Origin: Isoalcanivorax indicus
Lineage (GTDB): Bacteria > Pseudomonadota > Gammaproteobacteria > Pseudomonadales > Alcanivoracaceae
Direction: 5' to 3'
Assembly (NCBI RefSeq): GCF_003259185.1
Contig: NZ_QGMP01000002.1
Location: forward strand, 1 to 64,000
Length of the DNA: 64,000 bases
Below are positions 10,901-20,066 of the stretch, piece after piece. The position numbers were made by a program, and so were the translations under genes. The notes under the pieces were generated by a model. It was not told where the DNA came from. It saw only the letters and a program-made list of their open reading frames with translations, and made no database searches. Positions within the stretch are counted from its first letter, which is position 1, and each line of letters begins with the position of its first letter.

Positions 10901-11172
10901 CTGCGGCCATCATCCGTCAGCGACACATCGGCCGCCACCGGTGTCCCGTCAGCCGTTTCGAGGCGTGCATCGTCCGGGGTGATCTCGACGGCCCGGGAGT
11001 AGCGCACCACCAGCGGCGCACGGGTCGACACCTCAACCTGGTCGGCTGCCGGATAGGTGTAGAACACCGACAGGGCGGGCGGCGCCGGTGTGACCGTTTG
11101 CGAGCTGCCACCGCAGGCGCTCAATAGCGCCGCGCTGGCCAAACCGATAACAAGGAATGCCTGCCTGATCAT
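7921..11172 (-). CDS. Large Ig-like-domain surface lipoprotein, island copy 1
   Basis: This 1,083-residue protein has a lipoprotein signal peptide with lipobox LLSAC and lipidated Cys20. After the lipobox it has Big_5-like Ig modules (residues about 35-125, VSTRAPLVVRYSR; another about 455-550, RPGDPIVVNFTKA; a third near 610). A cysteine motif YPGYPCALD followed by GRCDGG recurs in all three paralogues, as does a calcium-loop-like D-x-N-x-N-x3-D-x-G-E beginning at Asp753. The protein ends in PIKR. It lies 11 bases downstream of its barrel partner and is probably cotranscribed with it. No residues indicate an enzyme. A surface or OM-anchored partner of the barrel is my inference. Confidence 0.75.
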   Translation of the reverse strand: MIRQAFLVIGLASAALLSACGGSSQTVTPAPPALSVFYTYPAADQVEVSTRAPLVVRYSRAVEITPDDARLETADGTPVAADVSLTDDGRSMVVRPQAALAGNTQYVLSTPRLPGLPDEGIRFRTAPAEKGPRADRVLSETFAVSRMIPDGDLLEFIDFSSIRLQFTQPLDTATLHYGDSVSLRANGELVPATLLASGRFITIDPDEDLQPGVTYTLSASAAVQSRYGDPLLPMTQTFVPRDAGATSVLPLLAPASGERSVLTGDTVNLVPVVASLLGENTASQQEGMIFAELAFLPDFPDVSPLRIGRGGMLMGDQLVVKIGGEVPAGFNSGTVTVEFISDAVGYLLPNPFSRNPNAPRQLRVFMDIAISTGDPEANAAFNQNILHLELIGQAIVENGRLTADALTVVEPEVLGVQTAFGALSFRMQSFGDDDERPDPMPDMREFAVQSWMPGNAVPPFQDNSDKQRPGDPIVVNFTKAPDPNSLGLGDDLSRVEVISGGMPVPFDATLDGISLVINTALAYGETYDIVLQDGITDIAGNPLVPQTLSFTMPEYVRDGAALASPLPLNVYPGYPCALDTSARNLAAGVSGRCDGGMTSDDLLPVPGMPANRPIEVRFSQIMNRDSIVLEQAGQPGSVVVERLNEDGSSAGLVGGELLVRDRDLVFTPDERWEEGALYRYTLRSNGQSRGSACTPGEMICSADNLPLRTRLLAQTPGAAPTLNGGGPDLAIVFRGAPEVSWARILLNNLPTADVNSNTLRDAGEDNAVENPELRKNSARIEVTGVGGVVNDAELQCGNDRSGNPLDDCYVYLTGGIDADVAGFFDAAAAEAIARTPVPPDVTAAGGGVLVYLYPTLLQTSNVVVDADAAIGEAAPADTGPMTMRVRYACDARTSGTPTPPHAEPIRPCEDGEAGLVEGWIIEGPDGPQFATALNLYIDSPALDPRVNILALETLPDALADAIGVVPGLGDVVGGLLGLLGPVLDPVLGGTGDLLELLTGFLPDGANPAAVPLEHNQRSYGFALQLLGPVEFYRDGRMEVGLLSQDDVNLDVELVALGFLEAEVNLRIPMNETNLNYTSGPIKR

Positions 11173-11183
11173 CTCGCACCCCC

Positions 11184-12527
11184 TCAGAATTTGATGGTTA
11201 TCGAACCGGCGACCACATGGACATCGCCGTCGGCGGTGACCAGCTCTTCATAGGGCTCACCGTCACTGGAACGCGTGCCGGAAATAATGAAATCCCGATC
11301 ACGCAAATGGTGGTACTGGTAACCGAAGTCGAGCCGCAAGGGGAACGCCAGCACCGGCGGATTCGCAATTTCCAGTGCCCCGCCGAATCCGACAATGATG
11401 CGGTCGTTGTCCAGGTAGTTGATGTTTTCCGTGCGCGTGCTTTTCAGCGGAGACTCTTCGTAGGCCAAGCCGGTGGACACCGACAACATGTCGTTCACCC
11501 GATACTCGGCGCCGATGCGCGGAATGAAGATATCCCGGAATTCGATGTTCGCACGCGACTTGATGGTGTCGCCCTCGAACTCGCGCTCCAGACGCGACCA
11601 GCGCTGGAATTCGCCGGACAGGGCAACGCGGGCGCGGCCGAACTGATACTGGGCGCCTGCGGTCACGATTTCCGGCTGGAAGGAATCAATGGTGCGAATC
11701 GCCAGCAGCAGGCCATCACCGCCCAGGGTTTCCGGGATGATGGCGCGCGCATCCACCTTGGTGCGGGTGTTGGAGTAGCCTTTGTAGACCAGCGCGGTGT
11801 CCAGGTTCTCCATCCAGCAGGGGGTGTGGCTGCAGAAGGTCTCGCCCCAGTTCACGTTGACCCCCAGGATCGGGCGCAGTACCGGTTTTGCGGACACTTC
11901 CAGGCGTTCACGGGAGGTGGTGCCACCCAGCGTGGTGTCCGTACTCAAGGCGGCTTCAGCATGCAGCGTCACGCGCACCGACGCACCGACATCGATGCCC
12001 CGCCACAGGGTCAGCCCGCCGCCGATATTCAGAAACAGAGGCTGCCGGTCATAGGTGAAGAACTGGCCTTCCTCAGACTCACCGGACTCGAAGGCCAGCA
12101 TTTCCTGCCCGAATTTTTCGACTCCGGCGATGAAACCCAGATAGAAAGGCGTGTTGTACTTGGTGACGGAAGACAGATCGGTCTTCATGCCGATCAGCAC
12201 CTGCTGAGACGGCGTGTCGTTGAGCACGTCGCCCTCGCGGGTGGGCGCGTTGAATCCGCCCTGGCTGTCGACGCGCAATTCATGCTCGGCATGAAACAGG
12301 CCCGCCGTCAGTTCGCCGCGCGGATCACGCACCAGAAACGCGGGGTTGTAGTAGGTGGCCGACACCTGACTGTTGAACAGCGACAGCCCCTGCGCCGAGG
12401 CGATATCCGTCGGCAGGATGCCGAAGGTAGTGGCGGTATTGCCCATGCTGGCGTGGGCGCCGAGGGCAGAAATTCCCAGACCGGCGGCACAGACCGCCGC
12501 CATGGACAACCTGAGTGGAGAGAACAT
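11184..12527 (-). CDS. FadL/OmpP1-like outer-membrane barrel, island copy 1
   Basis: This 447-residue protein has a signal peptide cleaved near Ala26 (ALGAHA then SMGN). The N-terminal segment contains an NPA motif (SATYYNPAFLVRDPRGEL) reminiscent of FadL-family hydrophobic-substrate channels. Amphipathic strands follow to a C-terminal phenylalanine (GSITIKF), the BAM recognition signature. Near the C-terminus it has NYLDNDRIIVGFGGALE and a YQYHHLRDRDF segment. A C-x4-C-W pair (CSHTPCW) near residue 236 is shared with copy 2 and absent from copy 3. It is the first gene of a two-gene operon. The transported substrate is unknown; hydrocarbon or fatty-acid passage is a family-based guess. Confidence 0.7.
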   Translation of the reverse strand: MFSPLRLSMAAVCAAGLGISALGAHASMGNTATTFGILPTDIASAQGLSLFNSQVSATYYNPAFLVRDPRGELTAGLFHAEHELRVDSQGGFNAPTREGDVLNDTPSQQVLIGMKTDLSSVTKYNTPFYLGFIAGVEKFGQEMLAFESGESEEGQFFTYDRQPLFLNIGGGLTLWRGIDVGASVRVTLHAEAALSTDTTLGGTTSRERLEVSAKPVLRPILGVNVNWGETFCSHTPCWMENLDTALVYKGYSNTRTKVDARAIIPETLGGDGLLLAIRTIDSFQPEIVTAGAQYQFGRARVALSGEFQRWSRLEREFEGDTIKSRANIEFRDIFIPRIGAEYRVNDMLSVSTGLAYEESPLKSTRTENINYLDNDRIIVGFGGALEIANPPVLAFPLRLDFGYQYHHLRDRDFIISGTRSSDGEPYEELVTADGDVHVVAGSITIKF

Positions 12528-12649
12528 GATATCGCGCTCCGCATGCTTATTATTCGGGTTGTTGCAGCGTGACAGACGCAGGGAGCCGATTCAGCGGGAG
12601 TTTTTTAAGCGGCGTAGTAATCGTGTTACACGGGGGAAAACGAGTGTAA

Positions 12650-12686
12650 ACACACAGGCCATCGGCGCCGCCGACGGCCTGTGTGT
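12650..12686 (-). terminator. Long hairpin after large lipoprotein copy 2
   Basis: A 17-bp stem with one G-U wobble and a 3-base loop (outer arms ACACACAGGCC/GGCCTGTGTGT) lies 32 bases downstream of the lipoprotein stop at 12718. On the minus strand only a weak T tract follows (TGTGTGTTTACAC). It probably separates pair 2 from the promoter of pair 1. Confidence 0.55.
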
Positions 12687-12717
12687 CTGGCACTTTCGTA
12701 TCAGGACCAGGTGCCTG

Positions 12718-15717
12718 TCAGTCCTTGACCGGCCGGGACAGGAAGGTGAGGTTCATCCCCTCTTCCGGAATGCGCAGTGTCATCCCCGCCGCACCAATAC
12801 CAAGCAGGCTGATGCTCGCCGTGATATCCGAGGGCCCACCGATATTGGTCTGGCGAATCACCATGCGTCCATCGGGCATGAACTCCACCGGTCCATCCAC
12901 TTCCAGCGTCAGCGGATAGCTGTACAGGTCATGGGTGAGGGTAATACCCAGCGCGCTGGGCGCCAGATTCGGCGCGTCCAGATACAACTGCAAGGTGGCG
13001 CGCAGGCGCGGGCCGTCCGGCCCTTCATACAGCCAGCCGGTGATCGGTCGGGTGCGGCGACCCTGCTCATCCTCCTCATAGCGCAGCCGCATCACCTGCG
13101 GCCCCGTGGGAATCACGGTCTGATCGGGAATGATCAGCAGCAACAGCAATGCATGCACATCAATGGAGGTCGTCATGATTACCGTGGGACGAATATTGAC
13201 GCGCACGGCGTCTTCCGCGGGATCATAATCCACCACGTCTGCCGTCAGACCGCCAGTGATGTAGAGGAACTTCTCGTCATTGCAGGTCTGCTTGCCGGGG
13301 CTGTAACCGCCGCCGGTAAAGCCACACCCCACATTGGCGTCCAGCAACAACCCGCTGGTGTTGTTGACCCTCAACTCGGCGGCGTTGTCCGGCACAATGT
13401 AATAGCCCGGCCGCTCAGGATCCGGCTGCGGACTGGCCTCACCCGGATCAATGGCGTAGTTGGCATTCACATCCGAGGTCGGCAGGTTGACCAGATGCTG
13501 CAATACATCCCCGGTGTCCGGGCCACCGCGGAAGTGGTTGACCAGGTTCGGCCCACCCTGGTTGCCGGGACGGCCGAGCAGCAAGGCTGTCTGCAACGGA
13601 TAACCGAACTCGGCGCAGATCGCATCGTTACCGCAACCGGTGGGATTCTGGGCCGACGCCAGCACATAGCGATACAGCGCCTCGGTCTCCCATGGCGTGT
13701 CCGGCGTAAAGCGCAACGACCGGGTGTGGCGTTCAAGCCGCCCCTCGACCACGCCAGTGCAGTTGCCCGCCGCGTCCAGGCGCTCAACCCGGAAGGTGCC
13801 TTCACCGCAGTGTTCACCCAGCACTATGCTGCTGGCATCCATGTTCTGTGAGAACTGCACCTCGATGGACCGGGCCCCGGGCAGACGCTCCACCGGCAGG
13901 CGATCGTCACCGCCCTGGCCACCCACACATCGCCCCTGATGCTCAGCCTCGGTGCCGTCCAGGCTGGCATCCTGTTTGGCACAGGGATAACCGGGATAGA
14001 CCGTCAGCGCCATCGGGGCACGGTTGCCGCTACCCTGATAGACCGGCATGGCGAACTCCAGCACCTCGTCGGCCAGTGCATTGCCCGCGACATCGGTCAG
14101 TTGGCTGCTCAGGATCACCCGATAGTCGCTGCCAAACTGCAAGCCATCCTGCGGATACAGCACCAGCGACGCACCATCAAGCCGCCAGTCATGGGCGATC
14201 GGGGCATTGTCACGCTCCAGGGTGACCGCACCTTCGACACTGGCGGGATCAATCGCTTCGCTGAAATTGAGGATCACCGGATCGCCCGGCCGGGCAGCAT
14301 CAGCTTCCGCATCCGGCACCCAGGATTGCAACGTCGGCGGCGTGGTATCCGGCACCGGCGCAGGCGCGTTCAACTGATCCCGGTAAGACTCCAGCCGGAA
14401 CGACAGGATGCCCCAGGCCTGCTCCAGCCCGAGCACGCGCGGCTCCACCACCCCGATGGCATTGATGACCAGCTGGCCGTCTTCCACCATGGCTGTGCCC
14501 GCCAGCTCCACATGCAACAGGTCCTGGCTCAGGGCGCCGTTGGCCTGCGGATCTTCCGCTGTCATGGCCACGTCCATGAACAGACGGATATGCCGTGGCG
14601 AGTCGATATCCGCCGGCCCCACATAGGGGTTCTTCACCAGATACCCCATGGCATCACTGATGAAACGCACCTCGATGTCTCCGGTGCCAAAACCGGCAGG
14701 GACTTCACCGGCAATATTCACCTGTACCGCACTGCCCTCCAGCAAGGCCCCTCGCGCCACACGCAGGGGCGCCGCATCCGGGAAATTCGGAATGTACGCC
14801 AGTTCAGCGAACACATCCCCCTGCTGCTGGGAGCTGCTCTGATCCCCCAGCAGACGGGCATTCACGGGGACATTGTTGATCGGCATGCCCGTCAACGGTG
14901 AGAGAAGGGTGCCCTCGGCAGAATCCCCGGCGCGCTGCACCAGGGTTTCCCGGGGCGCAGAATCAAGCGCCACCAGCGCCCGCTCGACAGGCTCCAGGGC
15001 CTCGCCATACAGGCTTTGCAGCGCCGAGGTCGCACGCAGGGTATAGCTGCCACCGGGGCTCAGATCCTGCTCCGGATCCAGGGTCACATAGTTGCCTTGC
15101 ACCAGGACTCGGGCGGGTACCAGATCCCCCCCGGCGTCTTCCAGAAACAGGGTGTCCCCGTAACGCACCGTGTCGCGCGCCAACGGCTGCGAGAACTGCA
15201 GCCGGAACGCGGAAAAATCCATCACGGGCTGGGTGTCACCGTCGGGAATCAGGCGTGCCAGCGCGAAGGGCCCCGGCAAGGCACGCGCCTCGCGCGGGCC
15301 GGACAGGGCGTCACGGGTCATGAAGGTCAACGGCATGTCCGGCAGCCTGACCTGGCGCCCTTCCGAGTCCAGCGTACCGACACTCACCTGATAGCTGCTG
15401 AGTGGCTTGAGCGGCCCGGTCGCTGACAGCACCAGTGAGCGACCATCCTCGGTCAGACTGGCACTGAACGGCACCGGCTCGCCGGTCTCGTCTTCCCAGG
15501 TCACGGCATCTTCCGGCGCCGTATCGGTCAGCGGGTGCGAGAAGCGCAGCACCAGCGGCGCGCGCGTGGACACCGCCTGCTGGCCGGCATAAGGATAGCT
15601 GTATTCCAGCCGTGGCCGGTCGCCCCAGTCGTCGCTGGTGATCTGTTTGTCACCCCCGCATGCGCTGATCAGCACCGCGGGCAGTATGAGTAGCGCAATC
15701 GAATTTATTGTTTTCAT
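12718..15717 (-). CDS. Large Ig-like-domain surface lipoprotein, island copy 2
   Basis: This 999-residue paralogue of the 7921-11172 and 23549-26956 products has lipobox LISAC and lipidated Cys20. Ig-like modules begin with YPYAGQQAVSTRAPLVLRFS (about 40-60) and RPGDPVILNFSEAIDP (about 475). The conserved blocks are FAELAYIPNFPDAAPLR, YPGYPCAKQ...GRCVGG, EVQFSQNMD and a calcium-loop-like DVNANYAIDPGE starting at Asp749. The C-terminus reads RPVKD, aligned with PIKR and PVKE in the paralogues. It lies 11 bases after its barrel partner. The shared layout implies duplication of the whole operon. The function is unknown. Confidence 0.75.
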   Translation of the reverse strand: MKTINSIALLILPAVLISACGGDKQITSDDWGDRPRLEYSYPYAGQQAVSTRAPLVLRFSHPLTDTAPEDAVTWEDETGEPVPFSASLTEDGRSLVLSATGPLKPLSSYQVSVGTLDSEGRQVRLPDMPLTFMTRDALSGPREARALPGPFALARLIPDGDTQPVMDFSAFRLQFSQPLARDTVRYGDTLFLEDAGGDLVPARVLVQGNYVTLDPEQDLSPGGSYTLRATSALQSLYGEALEPVERALVALDSAPRETLVQRAGDSAEGTLLSPLTGMPINNVPVNARLLGDQSSSQQQGDVFAELAYIPNFPDAAPLRVARGALLEGSAVQVNIAGEVPAGFGTGDIEVRFISDAMGYLVKNPYVGPADIDSPRHIRLFMDVAMTAEDPQANGALSQDLLHVELAGTAMVEDGQLVINAIGVVEPRVLGLEQAWGILSFRLESYRDQLNAPAPVPDTTPPTLQSWVPDAEADAARPGDPVILNFSEAIDPASVEGAVTLERDNAPIAHDWRLDGASLVLYPQDGLQFGSDYRVILSSQLTDVAGNALADEVLEFAMPVYQGSGNRAPMALTVYPGYPCAKQDASLDGTEAEHQGRCVGGQGGDDRLPVERLPGARSIEVQFSQNMDASSIVLGEHCGEGTFRVERLDAAGNCTGVVEGRLERHTRSLRFTPDTPWETEALYRYVLASAQNPTGCGNDAICAEFGYPLQTALLLGRPGNQGGPNLVNHFRGGPDTGDVLQHLVNLPTSDVNANYAIDPGEASPQPDPERPGYYIVPDNAAELRVNNTSGLLLDANVGCGFTGGGYSPGKQTCNDEKFLYITGGLTADVVDYDPAEDAVRVNIRPTVIMTTSIDVHALLLLLIIPDQTVIPTGPQVMRLRYEEDEQGRRTRPITGWLYEGPDGPRLRATLQLYLDAPNLAPSALGITLTHDLYSYPLTLEVDGPVEFMPDGRMVIRQTNIGGPSDITASISLLGIGAAGMTLRIPEEGMNLTFLSRPVKD

Positions 15718-15728
15718 GATGTCCCCCG

Positions 15729-17087
15729 TCAGAATTTCAGGGTGATGGAACCGGCAATCGCATGGACATCCCCGTCCGAGCGCACACGCTCGTAGGGCAC
15801 ATCCGGATCGTCCTGGCGGCTGCTGGTCAGATCAAACTCGCGATCCCGCAGGTGGTGGTACTGATAGCCGATATCCACCCGCAGCGGGAAGGCCAGCACC
15901 GGGGGCTCACGAAACTCCGCGCTCAGTCCCAACCCGACGATCAGGCGATCATTGTCGAGATAATTCACATCCAGTGAGCGATCGCTTTCCAGCGGTGATT
16001 TCTCCCAGGCCAGCCCGCCGGTCACCGTCAGCAGATCGTTCAGCCGCACTTCGGCGCCGACACGGGGAATCACGATATCGCGGAAGCGCAGATTGGCCTG
16101 TTCCTTGATGGTGTCACCTTCCAGCTCCTTCTCCAGCCGCGACCAGCGCTGCCACTCGCCGGTCACGCCCAGGCGGGCGCGACCCCACTGGTACATGGCG
16201 CCGACCGCGACGATCTCCGGCTGGAAGGAATCCAGCGTCTGGATCGACAGCGGCAAACCGATGCTGCCGACCATGCCGGGGATGGTCGCAAAGGCGTCCA
16301 CCTTGGTGCGGGTATTGGAGTAGCCCCGGTAGGCCACTGCCGTTTCCAGGTTGTCCAGCCAGCAATCGGTTTGCGCGCACACGGTGTCGCCCCAGCGCAC
16401 ATTGACCCCGGCGATCGGTCGCAATACCGGCTTCGCCTCCACCGCCAGGGATTCGTGGCTGGTTTCGCCGTCGAGATCAGTCCAGGTGCGCAGGGTGGCA
16501 TCGGCGTGCAGGGTCACGCGCGCGGTCAGGCCCACATCGATGCCGCGCCACAGGTTCATGGCCCCGCCCAGGTTCAGGAACAGGGGCTGCCGGCCATAGT
16601 TGAAAAACTGGCCTTCGCTGGAGGTGGTGGACTCGAAGGCCAGCATTTCCCGGCCGTATTTTTCCACCCCGGCCATAAAGCCCAGATAGATCGGCCGGTT
16701 GTACTGGGTCAGCGACGTCAGGTTGGTCTTCATCCCGATCAGCAGGTGCTGGCTGGGGGCATCCTCCAGCACATCACCGCCCTCGCGGATCACCGGGTCC
16801 GGCCCGCCCAGGCTCTCCAGGCGCAGCTCGTGTTCGGCATGAAACAGCCCTACGGTCAGCTCGCCGCGCGGATCGCGGGCCAGATAGGCCGGGTTGTAAT
16901 AGGTGGCCGATACCTGCGGGTTGAACAGCGACAGGGCCTGCGCCGAGGCCAGATCCTGAGGCAGAACGCCGTAGGTGGAAGCAATATTGCCCATATTGGC
17001 ATGGGCGGTGGACACGCTCAGCAGGGAAGCACTGCACAGGACACCGGCCACACAGCCAGCGCCCCCGAAGCGGGACAGGACAGACAT
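15729..17087 (-). CDS. FadL/OmpP1-like outer-membrane barrel, island copy 2
   Basis: This 452-residue protein starts at 17087, where GGAG lies about 9 bases upstream and a signal peptide follows (cleavage near Ala30, STAHA then NMGN); a longer upstream frame lacks these. It is very similar to copy 1: SATYYNPAYLARDPRGEL, CAQTDCW, NYLDNDRLIVGLGLSAE, YQYHHLRDREF and C-terminal GSITLKF. The barrel ends in phenylalanine as expected for an outer-membrane protein. A 239-base upstream region, AT-rich in its distal part, probably carries the operon promoter. The lipoprotein gene follows after 11 bases. Confidence 0.7.
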   Translation of the reverse strand: MSVLSRFGGAGCVAGVLCSASLLSVSTAHANMGNIASTYGVLPQDLASAQALSLFNPQVSATYYNPAYLARDPRGELTVGLFHAEHELRLESLGGPDPVIREGGDVLEDAPSQHLLIGMKTNLTSLTQYNRPIYLGFMAGVEKYGREMLAFESTTSSEGQFFNYGRQPLFLNLGGAMNLWRGIDVGLTARVTLHADATLRTWTDLDGETSHESLAVEAKPVLRPIAGVNVRWGDTVCAQTDCWLDNLETAVAYRGYSNTRTKVDAFATIPGMVGSIGLPLSIQTLDSFQPEIVAVGAMYQWGRARLGVTGEWQRWSRLEKELEGDTIKEQANLRFRDIVIPRVGAEVRLNDLLTVTGGLAWEKSPLESDRSLDVNYLDNDRLIVGLGLSAEFREPPVLAFPLRVDIGYQYHHLRDREFDLTSSRQDDPDVPYERVRSDGDVHAIAGSITLKF

Positions 17088-17326
17088 GATCTCGACTCCA
17101 GTCTCATTGTTATTCGTGCCGGGTGGCGGGGTGCCGCCCGGAACAATCCACGCGGAGAGGTGCGTGTACTGACTGGAGAGTCTGGCAAACGGACGTTTAC
17201 ACAAACCGTGATGAAGTAATCATTCACATACGACTTTTGTTATCGCATTGTAAATTTAGTGTTAAATGCCACGAAGCGCACAAAGCAAATAGGATCAAAG
17301 GCTTAGGGAGTAATCAGGTAAATCAC

Positions 17327-18937
17327 TCAGCGCATGCGCCGCATCAGCAGGTACACCGGTAACAGTCCCACCAGCACCAGTGTCAGGGAGGGCAGGGCCG
17401 CGCGCGCCCATTCCCCCTCAGTGGTCATCTCATAGATGCGTACGGCCAGCGTGTCCCAACCGAAAGGCCGCAGCAGCAGCGTGGCTGGCATTTCCTTCAT
17501 GACATCGATCAGCACCAGCAGCAGCGCGGTGAGCACGCCCGGCGCCAGCAACGGCAGGTATACCCGCCGCACGGCCTCGGCGGGCGTGGCTCCCAGGGTC
17601 CGGGCCGCATCCACCAGGCGCGGCCGCACCCGCTCGAACGCCGCCTCCACCGGCCCGTAGGCCACCGCCAGAAAACGCACCACGTAGGCCATCAGCAAGG
17701 CCAGCAGGCCACCGAGCAACAACGGCCGCACATTGAAAGTGGCCCCCAGCCATTGGTCGATCGCGGCAAAGCTCAACATGATGCCCACCGCCAGCACAGA
17801 GCCTGGCATCGCGTAACCCACGGTCGCGCCGCGCACTGCGGCATGCACCAACCGATGACGGCGAGTGCGCCGCACATACCCCAGCAACAGCGACAGCACC
17901 ACGGTGGCGACGGCCGCGATGCAGCCCAGCAGAAAGGTGCGCGTGACCAGGCCCCAGTAACGGCTGTCCAGATCCATCCAGGCGCTGTCCACCACCCAGA
18001 ACACCAGCCGACCCACAGGGATGGCAAAGGCGGCCAGAAAGACCAGTGCGGCGTAGCCGGTCAACAACCAACGCTGCAGCGCGCGCGGGCGCACCCGATG
18101 CATCTGCTGCCCGCCTTGCTGGGCAAAGCGGGCCCGGCCACGGCCCATGCGTTCCAGCACCAGCGTCACCAGCACGAACAGCAGCAGCAGCGAGGCCAGC
18201 TGGGCCGCCGCATTCAGGGTGCGCAGGTGATACCAGCTCTTGTAGATGGCCGTGGTAAAGGTGTCGTAGTTGAACACCGCCACCGCGCCGAAGTCCGCCA
18301 GGGTTTCCATCAACGCCAGGGCCAGCCCGGCGGCGATGGCAGGCCGGGCCATGGGCAACGCCACGCGCCAGAAAGCGGCATAGGGCCCCAGCCCGAGGAT
18401 CCTGGCCTGTTCCATCAGGGTACGCCCCTGCACCATGAAGGCAGCCCGGGCGAGCATATAGACGTAGGGATAGAAGACCAGCGACAGACTGACAATCACC
18501 AGCCAGGGCTGGCGCACACTGCCACCGGAGAAGAAAGGCAACCATTGCCGCAGGCTGCCTTGCACCGGCCCGGAAAAGTCCAGCAGATCCAGCGCCACGA
18601 AGGCCAGCACATAAGCAGGCACCGCCAACGGCAACAGCAACGCCCAGTCGAAAAAGCGGCGGCCGGGGAAATCGAGCGTGGAAACCATCCAGGCCAGACT
18701 GACGCCCAGCAGTAACACCCCGGCGCCCACCCCCACCAGCAACAACAGGGTATTCAGGATCAGGTCCTTGAGGACCGTGTCGGCCAGATGCCGCCAGACG
18801 GCGGACTCATCCCCCAGCCAGGACAGACCCAGCACGGCGATCGGCATCAGCACCATGGCCGACAGCAACACGGTCAGCAGCACCAGGGCATCGGGGCGCC
18901 AGCGCCGCAGCTTCAAACGGGTCGATATCAGGTGCAT
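17327..18937 (-). CDS. fbpB: Ferric iron ABC transporter permease (FbpB/AfuB-like)
   Basis: This 536-residue inner-membrane protein has about 12 hydrophobic segments in two homologous halves, the duplicated permease architecture of FbpB/HitB proteins. Each half carries an EAA-type ATPase-docking loop: residues 176-200 (EQARILGLGPYAAFWRVALP) and 443-466 (DAARTLGATPAEAVRRVYLP). It follows the binding-protein gene after 76 bases. That gap holds a possible 7-bp hairpin and no clear ribosome-binding site before the ATG. No fbpC-type ATPase gene lies next to it or anywhere in this window, so the ATPase must be encoded elsewhere. Confidence 0.88.
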   Translation of the reverse strand: MHLISTRLKLRRWRPDALVLLTVLLSAMVLMPIAVLGLSWLGDESAVWRHLADTVLKDLILNTLLLLVGVGAGVLLLGVSLAWMVSTLDFPGRRFFDWALLLPLAVPAYVLAFVALDLLDFSGPVQGSLRQWLPFFSGGSVRQPWLVIVSLSLVFYPYVYMLARAAFMVQGRTLMEQARILGLGPYAAFWRVALPMARPAIAAGLALALMETLADFGAVAVFNYDTFTTAIYKSWYHLRTLNAAAQLASLLLLFVLVTLVLERMGRGRARFAQQGGQQMHRVRPRALQRWLLTGYAALVFLAAFAIPVGRLVFWVVDSAWMDLDSRYWGLVTRTFLLGCIAAVATVVLSLLLGYVRRTRRHRLVHAAVRGATVGYAMPGSVLAVGIMLSFAAIDQWLGATFNVRPLLLGGLLALLMAYVVRFLAVAYGPVEAAFERVRPRLVDAARTLGATPAEAVRRVYLPLLAPGVLTALLLVLIDVMKEMPATLLLRPFGWDTLAVRIYEMTTEGEWARAALPSLTLVLVGLLPVYLLMRRMR

Positions 18938-19013
18938 GGCATCAGGTCAGGCAATGGAGGGCACATTCTGCCCGCCACGCCAGCCCTCCGCCAGTCGCGT
19001 TGGCGCAGAACGC

Positions 19014-20045
19014 TTAGCGATAACCGGCCCGGTCCATCAGCTTCACCGCTTCCACCTGACGGCGACCGGCGATCTCCACGTTCAGGTCATCGGCGCGGAA
19101 GCTGCCCCAGGCCGCGACCGTTTCGTCCGGCGCCACATCCGGGTTGACCGGGTATTCCAGATTCAGGTCAGCGAGCAGGCTCTGCGCTTCTGGCTGTGTC
19201 ATCCAGCGCAGCAGATCCAGTGCGGCCTCGCGGTTCGGCGCATGCCGGGTGAGGCCCGCGCCGGAAACGTTCACGTGCACGCCGCTTTCGCCCTCGCCCT
19301 GATTGGCCCAGAACAGACGGATCGGCATGTCAGGGCGGTCGCGCAGCAATCGGCCGAAATAGTAGGTGTTGACGATGCCGACATCACACTGGCCCGCCGC
19401 AATGGCTTCCATCACCGCGTTATCATTGGCGAAGACGTCCGTGGCGAGATTGCCGATCCAGCCACGCACCACTTGCTCGGCCTGCTCCACGCCCAGCCGC
19501 TCGATCATGGTCGCCACCAGCGACTGGTTGTAGACCTTCTTGGACGTACGCAGGCACAGTCTGTCTGCCCACTGTTCATCAGCCAGCGCTTCGTAGGTGG
19601 ACAGCTCGGCGGGATCAAGACGCTCTGTGGAGTAGACCAGCGTGCGCGCACGCACCGTCAGGCCGAACCAGCGCCCCTCGGCATCGCGCAGGTGCGCCGG
19701 CACCGCGTTGTCCAGGTCGCCGTCCTGCACCGGCTGCAACAGGTCACGGTCGGCAGCCAGCCAGAGATTGCCCGCGTCCACCGTAATCAGCATATCGGCC
19801 GGGCTGCTCGCACCCTCGGCCTGCAGCCGGGTAATCAGCGCGGCTTCGTTATCCGTGATATAGCGAATACGGGTGCCGGTCTCGGCGGTATAGGCGTCGA
19901 AGACCGGCTTGACCAGATGGTCGGCCCGGGAGGTATAGACAACAATCTCGTCGCCACTGCGGGAATCGCTGCAGGCGGCGAGAATCAGGACACACAGGGC
20001 CATCAGCCCACGCTTTACACCCATGCCAAGACTCACGCGCACCAT
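19014..20045 (-). CDS. fbpA: Fe(3+) ABC transporter substrate-binding lipoprotein (FbpA-like)
   Basis: This 343-residue protein has lipobox LILAAC and Cys25, so it is probably a lipid-anchored periplasmic binding protein. The mature protein begins with DEIVVYTSRADHLVKPVFDAY, the class of periplasmic ferric-binding proteins. The adjacent tyrosines Tyr228-Tyr229 (IVNTYYFGR) match the iron-chelating YY pair of FbpA/FutA. The start at 20045 was preferred over 20081 because a GGGAG ribosome-binding site lies 5 bases before it. A Fur-like box lies at 20067-20085. With the permease it should import ferric iron once an ATPase is supplied. Confidence 0.88.
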   Translation of the reverse strand: MVRVSLGMGVKRGLMALCVLILAACSDSRSGDEIVVYTSRADHLVKPVFDAYTAETGTRIRYITDNEAALITRLQAEGASSPADMLITVDAGNLWLAADRDLLQPVQDGDLDNAVPAHLRDAEGRWFGLTVRARTLVYSTERLDPAELSTYEALADEQWADRLCLRTSKKVYNQSLVATMIERLGVEQAEQVVRGWIGNLATDVFANDNAVMEAIAAGQCDVGIVNTYYFGRLLRDRPDMPIRLFWANQGEGESGVHVNVSGAGLTRHAPNREAALDLLRWMTQPEAQSLLADLNLEYPVNPDVAPDETVAAWGSFRADDLNVEIAGRRQVEAVKLMDRAGYR

Positions 20046-20066
20046 ATTACTCCCGATAAAGAAGGT

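Noticed and set aside
11217-12572. 451-codon plus-strand frame opposite barrel copy 1
   Set aside because: Antisense shadow of a signal-peptide-bearing barrel gene; the composition is not protein-like.
17205-17326. Fur box before the copy-2 barrel operon
   Set aside because: A TAATCATT half-site is present but the best 19-base alignment gives about 9 matches, close to chance in an AT-rich stretch.
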